Source of the DNA: Catonia carolina
Lineage: Eukaryota > Arthropoda > Insecta > Hemiptera > Achilidae
Assembly (NCBI GenBank): GCA_035578175.1
Contig: JAQMRL010000003.1
Span: 81,789,969 to 81,853,968 of the forward strand
Length of the DNA: 64,000 nucleotides
Direction: 5' to 3'
The notes beneath the pieces were generated by a model that saw only the letters and a list, made by a program, of their open reading frames with translations, was not told the origin of the DNA and made no database searches. A program made the position numbers and the translations under genes. Below, in pieces: positions 33,289-44,424 of this stretch (position 1 is the first letter of the stretch; the number at the start of each line of letters is the position of its first letter).

Positions 33289-33678
33289 CTGCCCATAATA
33301 AACAGGTGGAGTGTCAGATTATTTGCACTCAATCTGTTCGTTGCAGGGCTAAAATAAATAGTTCTGTTTCTTATCACATGGTCAGCCAATTAAATGACTG
33401 AATTATTTAAGAACAGAAGAGGTAGAGGTGTTAAAGACACTAGTCAGAGTTACCTCCTCTGAAAGTAATGAATTTCACTATACAGCCAGACCCTGTGGTG
33501 AATGAAGTTATGGTGTCATTTGCAGAGTGGAAAATATGTGCTTTTCAGAGGGCCCGGCATGCTGATAAGCATACTTTTCCACTCAGTGAGGAAGGCATGG
33601 TAAACCACCTCTTTTTACTTAGTAAAACCTCTACGGGTTCAAAACAGCCTTTTGGCTGATGACCTAAACAACAGCAAC
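33289..33678 (+). mobile_element. SINE-A copy 5 with 10-bp target duplication
   Basis: Starts CTGCCCATAATAAACAGG and ends 'ctaaacaacagcaac'. AGAAGGATTG flanks it (33279-33288 and 33679-33688). It interrupts the Tc1-like transposase frame, which proves it inserted later. Confidence 0.9.
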
Positions 33679-33688
33679 AGAAGGATTG

Positions 33689-34120
33689 ATAAATTCTGAA
33701 AAATACCTATATTTTACAGAGAGGAGTAGTTCCATAAAAAAAATTTTTCTAGCTAGCGACGGGATTTTCCGGCAAGATTTTGCACCAAGCAATACATCTA
33801 AAAAATGCAGAAACTTCTTCACTAAAAATAATATAAAAATGTTCTTCCATGGTCTTGCAACTCACCAGACCTAAACCTGATCGAGAATCTGTGGTCAATT
33901 TGTAAGCAAAAACTTGCCAAAGAAGACTATAAAACAAACACTTCTGTGCTGTGATTTCTTCACTGATCTGGGGTTATGGTTTCATGATGATGAACTGAAA
34001 AAGAAGCATGTGAGAAATTTGTTAAATCAATGTCTAAACGATGGTAGGATGGTTATAAAGAACAAAGGAGGACATAATGAACTATTAAAATATAAGTTTT
34101 TATATTTTCGTTAATAAATT
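33689..34120 (+). pseudogene. Tc1-like transposase, C-terminal remnant
   Basis: Before the SINE the frame ends in PGPLVSVEG and after it resumes INSEKYLYF. It continues GIFRQDFAPSNTSKKCRNFF, where the usual catalytic block is QQD-x-APxH, so the aspartate is present. A frameshift leads to CNSPDLNLIENLWSICKQKL, which holds the final catalytic glutamate in the NPIENLW block. The order and spacing are those of the Tc1 DDE domain. Frameshifts and the missing N-terminus make it a pseudogene. Confidence 0.8.
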
Positions 34121-34184
34121 GTGTATTAAAATAAATTAAATTTTTTTTTATTGAATGTTCCAATTAATTTGAGCGGTACTGTAC

Positions 34185-35235
34185 ATACAACAGTAGGGTA
34201 CTCAAGCCTGTCCCACAATTAGGGTAAAATAAATCATAGTAACATTAAATAATTCAAAAGTTTTAGATAAATTTGTGTTTACTATGGAAAAATAAATCAG
34301 ATAATTGGTAAATTTATCACGAATTTCTGCTCACCTTCTACGGTGCCAATGATTGGGGTTACTTGAAATATTTTGACAGTTTAGAATATGGATTAGAGGG
34401 TTTTTATTTTTTGTAATTTTGATTTTAATCATTTGTATGCCTGGTGATTTGTTTCAGTTATGTAAAATGTTAAGATCTGTGTCGAGTATATGATTAGAAA
34501 TTGAAAAAGCGTTAACAACTATCCTCAGAATTTTTTTATTGAGAACATTGAAATAGTTTAAAAATAAGTCAAGAATTAAGCTGAGCCGTAGATCTGAAAT
34601 CAGTACATCTACATTAGTTGAGTAAGGATTTATAAAGTACTTTCAGATGAGGGAGTAATTTTGAACGTAAAAACAAAAGACAGTTTAGCTGTTTGCGTCT
34701 AATTTTGTAAAGCTACACACTTCACGTAACATGTTTTTTTCTACGTAAATCTTCTTTCTGTACTATACAGTTGTAAATAACGATTTTTAATAGTTTTTTT
34801 TTATAAATTCACGTCTTCTTTAAGTATAAAAAATGTGAAAGAGATCAGATTGGGTAGTTGTCGGTAATAACAGTTCGAACAAAAATAATCTGATTTGATA
34901 GGTTTCATCAAAAATGTTTCCAGAGATGATAAAATAAACTAATCATGACCTTGCACAAATGTAAAACTATAAAATATGTAGTAATGGAGAAAAATATCTC
35001 ACTTCTATTGGCGATAATAGTAGAGCTTTCCAATAACTAATTTTTTGGAAAGGGAATAATAAAGAATGGTAGGAACACATTTCTGACATTCATTTTCCTC
35101 AGAGGAAAAGTCGACATACTGTATTGAAATGTAACATTTATAAAGGTAAACGTAGAAGGTTTATACCTGATGCATAAATTACAGAAAATATTTTTCATTC
35201 TCCATATTTGAACGATTTCGTTTGGAAATATTACT
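34185..35235. other. Unassigned AT-rich DNA
   Basis: No recognised content. Confidence 0.5.
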
Positions 35236-35601
35236 TCATAATATACTTATGGGAAAAGGTTTTAAGGAAATATATGTTCCCGGAAACTTAGCCTTATTAT
35301 TTATTATGATTATTTTTATTAAAGTCGGCGTTGAAAAATGAATTACGACGGAATTGGAACACAGGGTAGTAACGGCGACAGCGTCGGATGGCGTCAAATG
35401 CAGGGGAATAAATAATGCCTTAGCTTGAAGAGAATGAATAGGAAACCTAGTGTTAAGAGGAAAGGGGGTACAAAATGTGTGAAAAAAGAGAAATAGACAG
35501 GACAATTCTCCTCCCCCTCTTACAGGACACACTATACTCGGCAACCAACATAACACCATTCTTTTATATAACCGGCACTGCATTCCCGACCCCTTCATCA
35601 C
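35236..35601 (-). CDS. Unrecognised 121-codon open frame
   Basis: The region is somewhat richer in GC than its flanks, with an open minus-strand frame starting MMKGSGMQCRLYKRMVLCW. It is hydrophobic and low in complexity, and has no domain that I recognise. TTATATAA near 35560 on the plus strand could equally be part of a promoter on either strand. The frame may be chance in a GC-richer island. Real coding status is doubtful. Confidence 0.15.
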   Translation of the reverse strand: MMKGSGMQCRLYKRMVLCWLPSIVCPVRGGGELSCLFLFFHTFCTPFPLNTRFPIHSLQAKALFIPLHLTPSDAVAVTTLCSNSVVIHFSTPTLIKIIIINNKAKFPGTYISLKPFPISIL

Positions 35602-35604
35602 TCT

Positions 35605-36435
35605 CTCACATAATTTTGTCTCTCAATGTCCTCTCCGACGGGAAGTGTTGAACCCAAGTGAAATTTCAATTTTTAATGTTTATATTTTCTTCATTTCCAA
35701 CTACAACTTCTCCTCCCTACGTATGTTTTATGTGGGCGTTTCACAAGCGGTATAGACATCGTATGACTAAATCCTATGATAAGAAACTGTCATTTTTTAT
35801 TAATATTTTTTGGCTTTTATGATGACGTTCAATTTTTCATTAAAATGAATTTTTTAGATAATAGAAATAAAAAAATTTTTTTAAATACAAGTCGTTTATT
35901 AGGTATATAAAAACAAATTATCCTAATGTATCACTTACAGTCACAAGAAGTAAATACATTTTAAGTTGTATGTACCGTAATAATTTTGTTTGTTATTACG
36001 GAAGATTATTAACGAAGTCTCGATGAAAGAATTAATAACGGTATTTAAACAAAAAAAAAACAGTATAAAAATAACTTCACAATAAAAGTTAAATACATTT
36101 ACAGTATGAGAAAAACTGAATCAAATTCATAACGGGTTTTTGTACCTCAGAGATTTACAGTCAAACAAGATATTTAAATAAAAACTCTGTATTTGTCATG
36201 CAACTGTGGTCGCTAATAATTTTATTGTTTATCCAACTTTAAATAAGTAAAAATGTAAATAATTCATGATCTCATGTTTATTTTTATTAAAAATGCGTAA
36301 ATGTACTATATTATAATAGATTAATTTCAAAGAGGAAGCGAACAAAAGTAAAAGAAGGACAAATAAAGAGAAAAAATGCAAAAAAGGAAGAATAAGGAAT
36401 AAGGAAAAAAGGAAGGGCAGACGAAGGAGAATCGA
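35605..36435. other. Unassigned DNA with a purine-rich stretch
   Basis: AT-rich. The plus strand is strongly purine-rich at about 36335-36430, just upstream of a LINE fragment. Confidence 0.4.
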
Positions 36436-36439
36436 TGCA

Positions 36440-36595
36440 CTCCAAAGAACTCATCACCTGTATAAAAAGAAAGCATTTTTAAGAGAAGCCAAGATCAAAA
36501 ATTTTAATACTGTGATAAAATCTACGTGTCTGTACACGAGTGATTGTCTCAGAATGACCGGAAACGCTCATCTAAGAGAAGCAAAGAAATTCTGA
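36440..36595 (+). pseudogene. RTE-like LINE fragment
   Basis: The plus strand reads HHLYKKKAFLREAKIKNFN, then TVIKSTCLYTSDCLRMT and LREAKKF. It resembles the 'AK-x-x-x-YNTVI-x-x-x-LYASE' block downstream of some LINE reverse transcriptases. It is short, and the assignment rests on this block only. Confidence 0.4.
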
Positions 36596-36919
36596 AGTAA
36601 TTCTGACATAAACTTTTGAATTATTTCAGTATTATTGTACTCCACAGTTGTATGTCGTATGACTACACAAATTTTAGTTAAATACAAAATTATAAAAAGG
36701 TTTTGCCATGTTTTGTTACTATGCCTTTATTGGTTGCCTTAAAGAAGCGCTTAGATGATTCATTGGAGAACTAAACTGGGGATTGTTTTATTTATTTTTT
36801 TTGACACTTTTAATTGAAATTTAGTATCTGTTATTAAATTAATATAACAATTTCTAAATGTGAAGCTAATGTTCCAAAACTTGATTTACTTGAAGGAGCG
36901 TGCAGTCATCACCACAGTC

Positions 36920-37366
36920 CTACAGTTGGCCAAGAAGATCTCTTGGCCAGAGGCGCTTCAAACGTCTGCGCTGAGTACCCGGTATCGCCCTAGTGTACAT
37001 GTTTTGTATGAGAGGGTTGTCATGTAGTTCGAATTTGTCATGCATCGTCTTGTATAGTTGTTTCGCGACATCAATTACGTATGGCATTTGTAAGTCTTTG
37101 TGTAACATTGAGTTTGTGATGTAAAAGGGGCATTGCGTTATCGTTCGTAGAATCTTGTTCTGAATCGCTTGTATACGTTTCGTGTGTGAAGGTTTAGCAG
37201 ATCCCCAAAGTTGAACTCCATATGTCCAGATTGGTCTTAAGACTGTCTTGTAGATTGTTAATTTGTGTGACATGTTTAATTTAGAACGTCTATCGAGTAA
37301 GCGTTTTAGTTGATAGAAGCGTGTTTTGAATTTGTGGCGTGTGTGTGTATAACATGTGCGTTCCAT
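36920..37366 (-). pseudogene. Jockey-1 C-terminal region
   Basis: After a frameshift the protein continues KFKTRFYQLKRLLDRRSKL, KLTIYKTVLRPIWTYGVQLW, HTKRIQAIQNKILRTIT, LHKDLQMPYV, and ends RRRLKRLWPRDLLGQL. This is the domain that other Jockey fragments in the window match. It ends at TAG near 36920. Confidence 0.85.
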
Positions 37367-38345
37367 GTAAGTTTTCTGTCCAAGTGTAAGCTTAAGTAGC
37401 GTGTTTGAGTAGTGTGAGGTAGCGGAATATTATTAATGTAAACGGTGCGGCAGTTTTGTCGTCTAAGAGTAAACGTCATTTGTTGCGATTTGTTTTCATT
37501 AATGTTAATTTTCCAAAGTTTAAGCCATGACTCTATCTGGTGTAAATGGTCTTGTGTCTTTCGAGTTGCAATTACAGGATCGGCATCAACCGCAAGAACT
37601 GCCATATCATCAGCAAACATAGCCATAGTGGTATAGATACAATTTGGTATGTCACTGGTGCTTACAGAAAACAGCCTTGGTGTGAGTACGCTTCCTTGTG
37701 GTACACCAGCATTGACTTCGTACATTCCAGAAAGTTCGTCACATTGTTTTACTCTAAAGTAACGTTCCACTAGAAACGATTTTATTACTAGATACAGGCT
37801 ATCTGGAAGTATTAGTTCCAATTTGTATAGGAGTCCATCATGCCAGACCCGATCAAAGGCTTGAAATACATCAAGAAACACGGCTGAAAAATATTGTCTG
37901 TTTTCAAGAGCTGAAGAGATTATATCAATTAGTCGGTGACATTGCTGAAGCGTGGAATGAGATGAACGAAATCCGAACTGATGATCAGGAATTGTGTTTG
38001 AAGCATCGATAAACGGTGCTAGGCGTGGTAGAAGGAGTTTCTCAAATAGTTTGGACAGAATAGAGAGTAAGCTAATTGGCCTGTAAGAAGTTAGTTGGTG
38101 AGGTGGTTTGTCTGGCTTTAAGAAGATACTTATGATAGAGTACTTCCACTGCATAGGGAAGTGAGTGACTCGGAGAATGGAATTGTAGATGTGAGTTAAG
38201 AGTATGATGGATTTCCTAGGAAAATGGCGCAAAAAGTATTGAAGTAATAAGATCATATCCCGGGGCTTTGCCTAATGCCAGGTCGTGAATTGCTCGGACG
38301 AGTTCCCCGGGGGAAACTGGCTTTGGGGGAAGGCGAAGTGCTAAG
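37306..38345 (-). pseudogene. Jockey-1 reverse transcriptase
   Basis: The first frame (38345-38225) has LVRAIHDLALGKAPGYDLIT, the entry block of Jockey reverse transcriptases. After a one-base shift the main frame has YRPISLLSILSKLFEKLLL, DHQFGFRSSHSTLQQ, AVFLDVFQAFDRVWH (first Asp), GVPQGSVLTPRLF and MFADDMAVLA (FADD pair intact). The thumb (LKLWKININENKSQQM, RYLSLHLDRKLTW) follows. Catalytic residues are all present, but the frame is broken at both ends. Confidence 0.9.
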
Positions 38346-38349
38346 TGTT

Positions 38350-39525
38350 AAGGGATTGTTTTAGTGCACAGTTTTCATGTTTACGTTTACGACAGATTAT
38401 TTAGTACTGTCTTTAATAATTTTATAAAGAAAATTTATGATAATTCAATAAGCTTTTTAAAACAATTTTTTGCATCGTTTCAGACGAAAATGTTTAATTA
38501 TAATAATCTTGAAGATGTAATTTATGAGTTTGATACAAACGACCGTGGAACTGTCATTACTTGGAATTTAATTGAAAGGACGGAATTGAAATTACAGTTC
38601 AGAGCCGACAGTTTAGGATTTAATGGATCGAATTTAGAACGTATGACTGTAGCGCAGCTCATGTAACTTACATGAAAGTTGGTTTTGAAATAGTAGGCCT
38701 ACATTGTCCAAGTGTCATTGGTAAATGTTAGCATTGCTACGTATTGTACAGTAGCATCTGTAGTTTGACAATCAAATTTTTCCATCATATAAATGATCTC
38801 TAACGATTTATGTATGGACGTCAAATATTACGTGTTGCCAACTACAAAACTATAAAATTATATTTTTGCACGCACCCTATTTAAATTTATTAAGTAGGAA
38901 ATAATTTAAGTATTTCCCTTTCATCATTCTTGTAGTTCATTTTATAGCATTATGTGGTAAATCACCTCTTTTGGATTTGAACACAAGTATAATGATGCTC
39001 TTCCTACGTAACGGCTTCCTTAAAATTTTAAAGCAGGCTAGAGAATAACCGTAGAGACTACAATAGGTCTTTATGCCTACTCGTTTAAAGGGAACAAACA
39101 CCTTGATTTAAAATTCAATAATTAAGAACTAACCAACAGCAGAAACCTTTTAAATTTTTAACTGCAACGGTGAAATTGATGGAATCACTGTGCACTTACT
39201 ACAAGAAAGCCTAGGCTACTGTAACGTTCTGCTACATAAAAAAGTACCAATTGTAATTAAATATTTTATTAGGAATTTGCTTTAAGATGTGTTTAATCTT
39301 TACAGTTTGTAATAATCTAAATATAATTAAAACAATGTCCGTTGTAATTATGTCTCAATACTTATCTACGAAGACAATTATCCTAAATTAAAGAAGTTGA
39401 AAGATTGACAAACAGAATGGGATTTTACGTTAACAAAGATTAAACAGGAATCAGCAATTTAGGTCCGAACTTAAAAGAACTTAACCACGATTACTTAATT
39501 CATATTCTGATGAAATATTATGATA
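38350..39525. other. Unassigned DNA
   Basis: A 100-codon plus frame at 38364-38666 (with FNYNNLEDVIYEF and IERTELKLQF) has no known match. It starts just at the Jockey-1 5' edge and could be a target-site gene fragment or chance. Confidence 0.3.
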
Positions 39526-39529
39526 ACTT

Positions 39530-39745
39530 TACGATCGTAATTTTAATGTTTCTCCTCAAGCCAATTTGGAAGTATGCAAGTGAAATTTATGGTTTATTGA
39601 ACGAAAGTAATATTGCTCGTTTCCAGTCTTTTCAGTGCAGGTTTTGACAACTCATAATAGACACTTCTTAGTACGTAAAATTGGAAAAGATTCATATTAA
39701 CCTTAAAGTACATTACATCCGAGAAAAGATTTTTTAACACAGTAT
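39530..39745 (+). pseudogene. Jockey-type LINE C-terminal fragment
   Basis: The plus strand reads LKPIWKYASEIYGLLNESN, IARFQSFQCR, then LEKIHINLKVHYIREKIF across frames. It fits the LRPIW-x-YG...NI-x-x-Q-x-FQ...IH-x-DL block. Stops interrupt it. Confidence 0.6.
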
Positions 39746-39749
39746 AATT

Positions 39750-40540
39750 TTTTTGCAATCAGTTTCTTTTAAATGTAATTATAAACTTTAAGCAAAGTTG
39801 ATGAAAAATATTAATAATAACGTTCTTAGAATGAAAATATAAAACACTCAGAAGTATTTTGTTTCAAAAAAAAAGTCTTAAGTGTGAACAAAAAAAAACT
39901 AAACTTGACTGAACTGTGCATTAATATCTTAAATATGAAGCAGTTGAAGCTAAAGATGACTATGATGGAGACGATATTATGACGACTAAGAGTGATGACA
40001 ATGATTATAATTATTAGTAGAACTAGAAAAATTATCAAATGATTACCAAAATCGTAAAGGTAAGTCCAATGTTTAGAACGTTTCAGTCTGAGTATCTCGC
40101 CGTTGTCGCCGAGGTTGTTTGCGAAAGAATTTTAATGTTTATCTAACGTTTTTAAATGTTTCTCGCTACGTTGTTTAATTTCTTCTTTCATGAAAGACAG
40201 GTTAGGTGGTTGTGCAATATTTCATTGGTTAAGCACCTTGGGTTGTAGTAATCAGTGTCAGAAATTTTAATTGAAAGCGCTGCAGTATTTCTATATTTGA
40301 TAAACCAGCTCCCAATAGCTCTACCCGTAAGTCCAAACCGGTTCAAGAATTTTATGTCTATCTGAACCACACTTATTTAGTCTTCAGGTTCATTACGTCA
40401 ATGTATTTCATTTTACAGAAACAAGTAAATTATTAAACAGAAAAAATAATAATTTAAATGCATTATCTTAATCTCATTGCAGTGAAAAGATGACTTTTCT
40501 TTATGCATTACTAATAAATAAAATAAATTATATCTCTTTG
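39750..40540. other. Unassigned AT-rich DNA
   Basis: Nothing recognised. Confidence 0.5.
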
Positions 40541-40542
40541 TG

Positions 40543-40672
40543 ACTTTCTCTTGCCTATATAAATATATAGGAAGGAAAGTATTGTTTTTATGTCGATTTT
40601 TTGAAACGAGTTTTCACCGGATCTACATGTTTTCAGACCCCCTGAACCCAAAAAACATGTTTTTAGCGATTG

Positions 40673-40708
<36 letters not shown>

Positions 40709-41342
40709 ATGTGCGCGTGTGTGAACAGAAGATCTCGAGAACGGAACATCGTACTTGAAACTTGAAACTTTAGTTACATACCACTACCGAACACGACACG
40801 AACATTTTCATCAAAATCGGTCAACTGGAAGTAGTAGTTTATTCGTGTAATTTTTAACTTTTTTGCAATTTTCTCAAAAACTGGTCGTACGATTTTTTTT
40901 AAATCGTACCACCAGACTAAATTTTTACTAAATTTACTAAATTTTTACTAAATTTACTAAATTTTTTATGCTCTACAAGATAGGGTAGGCGCCATGTTTG
41001 CTAAAATTCTTGGTGAGGCTGTTTTTATGTAAAACAATTGCGGTAATTAGCAATTTTCTGTTTGTTTCTCACGTAATCATGTAAAAATAAATCAATTTTT
41101 TAAAAATTTCAGCCTTAGGCCTATTATGCATTTTACGACAAAGAAGTATGATCAAATTTGTAGCAAATTAAAAGATGTACAACTTTATTTAGAGCATATT
41201 TCTTTACAGAGCCTAGTTGAGCGTGAAAGAGTGGTTTTCCAATATTTTTTTGGCAAAATAGGCAGTATTTTTTGAGGTTAGTATTTTGTTTATTTCTAAT
41301 GTAAGGTTATATTGTTCAATATTTGCATTGGCAAGAGAAAGT
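40543..41342 (+). mobile_element. NA-1 copy, full length (800 bp)
   Basis: The clearest copy. The left end ACTTTCTCTTGCC (40543-40555) and right end GGCAAGAGAAAGT (41330-41342) are perfect 13-bp inverted repeats. The left end continues in a small palindrome, CCTATATAAATATATAGG. Inside are a TG repeat at 40676-40707 and the family's conserved blocks. TGTG flanks both ends and may be a 4-bp target duplication, but the right side is a TG repeat, so this is uncertain. There is no coding sequence. Confidence 0.8.
40676..40707. repeat. TG microsatellite within NA-1
   Basis: 32 bp of TG repeat at the same place as in other NA-1 copies. Confidence 0.95.
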
Positions 41343-41344
41343 TG

Positions 41345-43029
41345 TGTGTGTTTCACACAAGATTTTTTATTATAATTTACGTGATTATATCTTAAGGTTT
41401 ATAAGTTACTGAATAATACTCTGATAAATTTTAATTAGTTATTTTGCGAAGAATCGATCCGTCATGGTATCAACTTACAAAAAGTTCATTAAAATAATTA
41501 AAAACCAAATTTATAAAGCTTTAAAAAGGTACATAAAATGGTGTAATAAAATTCCAATAGGAGAGTTTTACGTGAATTTATTAACTAAATAAAATTCTAA
41601 TTTTAAATTGACCAATCAGAGAAGAGAGTAAATTGTAGTCCACGTATCGGCCTAGCATTATCGCACTCTACAGTACTTTACTACAGTACATAATTGATAA
41701 AGAGTAAAAAAAAGTGGATGATGAAGATAATAAAAAAAGTTTCAGTTAAGTAGAGGATGGACTTATTTACTTTGGGCTTAGCCTACAGCCTACTAAGAAA
41801 CAGTAGTTAAAAGCCGGCTTATAAAGTATGCTGGGCTGAGGTAATGCAATCTTACCTTTTGGTTTATTTACTGATTTTAACTTGATTAAATTTTCTTTCT
41901 TTTTTCATCTAATCTCCTTCTTCCTTTGTCAATAGACGTATAAAAGATAAGGACCAACTTAAAATTACATCCTTTTATACAGTAATTCATTTTAATTACG
42001 ACCGTTATGTTAATTTTTAAAAATTAAATTTAAATTTTTTTTATTAGACTTTCAAATGACGCATTTCACTATTATGAAAAACAACCCATTTTTGAAAATT
42101 TACAATCGTTAGATGAATACTTTTACAGATTATTTGCATAACTTTCAGAATTTTTATAATCTGCAAAAGTTGTTTAATAACCTAATTTTTTGCGAACTGT
42201 TCTTGTTACAAACGTTGATCTTAAGACATAATAAAACATATTTTATTTTATTATTTTTACAATATAATTTTAAGTAGATTCTATCTAAAAGTATTACACA
42301 CATGGACAATAACACACACTAAATTTACAGTTTAATTCTTTTCAGTTGCCTCACTATTACACTTTTAATAATTTTTTTAAACACTAAATCATATAAATAT
42401 ACAATAAATGAATGTTTAAAAAAATTGTTTTAAACAAAAAACACAGAAATTTAATGCAAAATTGAAGGACAATTATTCAAAGTACAAAATTTCAGAGCTA
42501 TAAATCAATTTACAGTGAAATAAAATTGGAGCGTAATATGAAAATCAATATTCACTAATTAGAGCGCAGTATTTCATGAAACTAATTATTTCTTGTGGTT
42601 ATAAGTTAATCTTGACTAAGAATATAGCATTTGCTTTTGACAGCTTTAAAGAAATATACGAAATGATTTGTTTCTTATTTTATTAAGTAACGGTAAATTC
42701 ATAGAAATTACGTTTCATACTTATCCTATACAGTTCATAAAATGACAATTCATAACACCAGTAATTTAAATTATTTTAAGTAAATCTAAAAGAATTTATA
42801 AATAACATAAGTTATATATTCAAAATAATATTAGTTACACAGAACTTTGACATATCCTCTGAAATGTACGGTGGATAATTTAAGTTTCTTTCTAATAAAA
42901 ATCTAGTTTATCATTATTGAATTTCTGTCTACTTTAAATACTTTAAAAGTAATTTCCGTTTAAGCTGAACCCATTCATTCGGAGTTTTATTGATCTTCTT
43001 GTATGATCTTGTCGTTAGATAATTACTTT
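41345..43029. other. Unassigned AT-rich DNA
   Basis: 1.7 kb without recognised gene or repeat. Confidence 0.5.
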
Positions 43030-43383
43030 TTACTTCATCTTGCACTATGTAAAATATATGAAAGTATTATTTCTATGTAGGATTTTTGAAATTAAATTTT
43101 TATTTCTTAAAGCTTGTTTTTACCTATTGGTCTGTGTGTGTGTGAATATGTTTGTGAGAAAAAAATACCTCAAGAAGAGAATTTTGTACAAAGTTGAAAC
43201 TTGGAACTCAAATTAGGTTATCATAAGGGGACTTGGATACGAAAATTTTATTAAAATCGGTTGGTTTTTATTCGTGCAATTTTTCACTTTTTGTGATTTT
43301 CTCAAATACGGCTCCTACGTTTTTTTAGAATTCATCTTACTTACTATATTTTTTGCGCTCTATAATATAGGGTAAGCGGCATG

Positions 43384-44061
43384 GTAGCGCCACTATTTGA
43401 ATTATAGTTGAAGGGTTGAGGGCGCCGCTATCGCTTTTGTATTGTGCCCGCTGACCGCACACTCGCTCGCCAGTACGAACCGTAGACAGTTGGTCCGTCC
43501 GCCGATAAATTGAAATTGCTTCGCTTTTACGCATCTGGAATCTGGCATGCAACCTTGGGTCCTGGGAAGAAATCGCCTGGAAGAAGACAGCAGTGTAGTG
43601 AGTATACCTATCTCTTTATACCTTTCTTTTCCCTTTTAACTTCTCTCATCACGAGTACGAGTCACGCTGCGAAAGGAGGTAAGAAGCTGCTTCATTTTAT
43701 ATTTTCTTTATCGCATTTTGGATAAGCCAACCAAATAAAAAGTCCACAAGACGCACAGCAGGTCACGTTTCACGTTTGTTTGGTGATGTCGGATCAAGTG
43801 GCCAGGCGGTGGGTTTTTGGTTGGTAAGGCGGTTGCAGCCTCCTTGGGGCTGGACGAGGACGCATCATTTGAGTCCAACACTACTTCCCCATCGTGAGGG
43901 AGTAAACATGAGTTTTTCTCGCCGCCTCAGATAAAAAAAGGTCACGTTTCACGCATCCAGTCCACTGCTCTGAAAGGGGGGTCCCGCGGGATTCTTTCTT
44001 GATTTCGTTCTTTGTCTCCACTCGGGGGAAAACGCACCACAACACTCGCAACCGTACCACC
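43384..44061. mobile_element. GC-rich LTR-like insertion
   Basis: 678 bp between two GCATG copies. It is GC- and CpG-rich at 43400-43560, has TTTATACC near 43615, good splice-donor matches near 43605 and 43677 (GGAG then GTAAGA), and AATAAA at 43734-43739. The order of promoter-like, donor-like and polyadenylation-like signals resembles a solo LTR, but TG/CA ends do not fit the duplication exactly. A SINE-E is nested at 43775-43939. No coding region recognised. Confidence 0.45.
43775..43939 (+). mobile_element. SINE-E, full copy, 14-bp target duplication
   Basis: 165 bp between perfect copies of GGTCACGTTTCACG (43761-43774 and 43940-43953). It has a box-A-like TGGCCAGGCGG (43799-43809) and a box-B-like CATTTGAGTCC (43866-43876), and ends in seven A. 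Its second half recurs at 54331-54427. These are the marks of a short polymerase III-driven retroposon. The frame 'MSFSRRL' shared by both copies is probably incidental. Confidence 0.85.
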
Positions 44062-44094
44062 GCATGTCTGCTGAAATTAGTGGAAGGCTGTCTT

Positions 44095-44423
44095 TTAGTA
44101 GTAAAAACTGGTTTTAAGAACGTATTTGAGAAAATAAAAATATTGAAAAATTGTACAAATAAACTACTACTTCCGGTTGACCGATTTTAATGAAAACGAT
44201 CATGTCGGATCTGCTATAGTAGTACCTATCTTAAGTTCGAAGTTTTAACTTGTACACTATTTCGTTATTGAGATAATTTGTTCTGACCCAAACACACACT
44301 AATCGCTAGGAAAATGTTTTCTGGGTTCCTGTAAACGAGTACTTTTGGTAAAAACCCGATTTTTTAAATTTTTAATGAAAACAATACTTCCATCCATACA
44401 TACTTATATAAGACAAGAGAAAG
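44095..44423 (-). mobile_element. NA-1 copy, minus strand, left-end part
   Basis: Inverted relative to 43032-43383. The end reads GCTTTCTCTTGTC on the minus strand (44411-44423), followed by the family blocks to 'tctcaaatacgttctt'. With the preceding plus-strand copy it makes a large fold-back structure. Confidence 0.7.
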
Positions 44424-44424
44424 C

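Larger units (their letters stand above)
33165..34181 (+). mobile_element. Tc1-like DNA transposon, defective
   Basis: Inverted ends: CAATACCGCTCAAATTAATT at 33165 and AATTAATTTGAGCGGTACTG ending 34181. Each is next to a TA (33163-33164 and 34182-34183), the target used by Tc1/mariner elements. Without the nested SINE-A (33289-33678 plus duplication) the element is about 620 bp. The N-terminal half of the transposase is deleted. It cannot encode an active enzyme. Confidence 0.85.
36905..38345 (-). mobile_element. Jockey-clade LINE, 5'-truncated (Jockey-1)
   Basis: A 1.4-kb minus-strand copy from within the start of the reverse transcriptase (38345) to the stop at 36920 and the first bases of the 3' UTR. 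Frameshifts occur near 38245 and near 37340. A related 3' end lies at 16472-16565 and another at 54715-55387. Its beginning in the middle of the coding region is the usual result of incomplete reverse transcription. Confidence 0.85.
43032..44106 (+). mobile_element. NA-1 copy split by a 678-bp GC-rich insertion
   Basis: The left part (43032-43383) runs from a diverged end TACTTCATCTTGC to 'gggtaagcggcatg'. The family sequence then resumes at 44062 with 'gcatgtctgctgaaatt', exactly as in the copies at 40990 and 50600. GCATG is therefore present on both sides of the insertion (43379-43383 and 44062-44066). Confidence 0.75.

Noticed and set aside
38364..38666. 100-codon plus frame next to Jockey-1
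   Set aside because: No recognised motif, no splice signals and no second copy; left as unassigned.
43892..43930. Conserved 'MSFSRRL' reading in both SINE-E copies
   Set aside because: Only about ten codons, and inside a SINE with polymerase III boxes; conservation follows from common origin.
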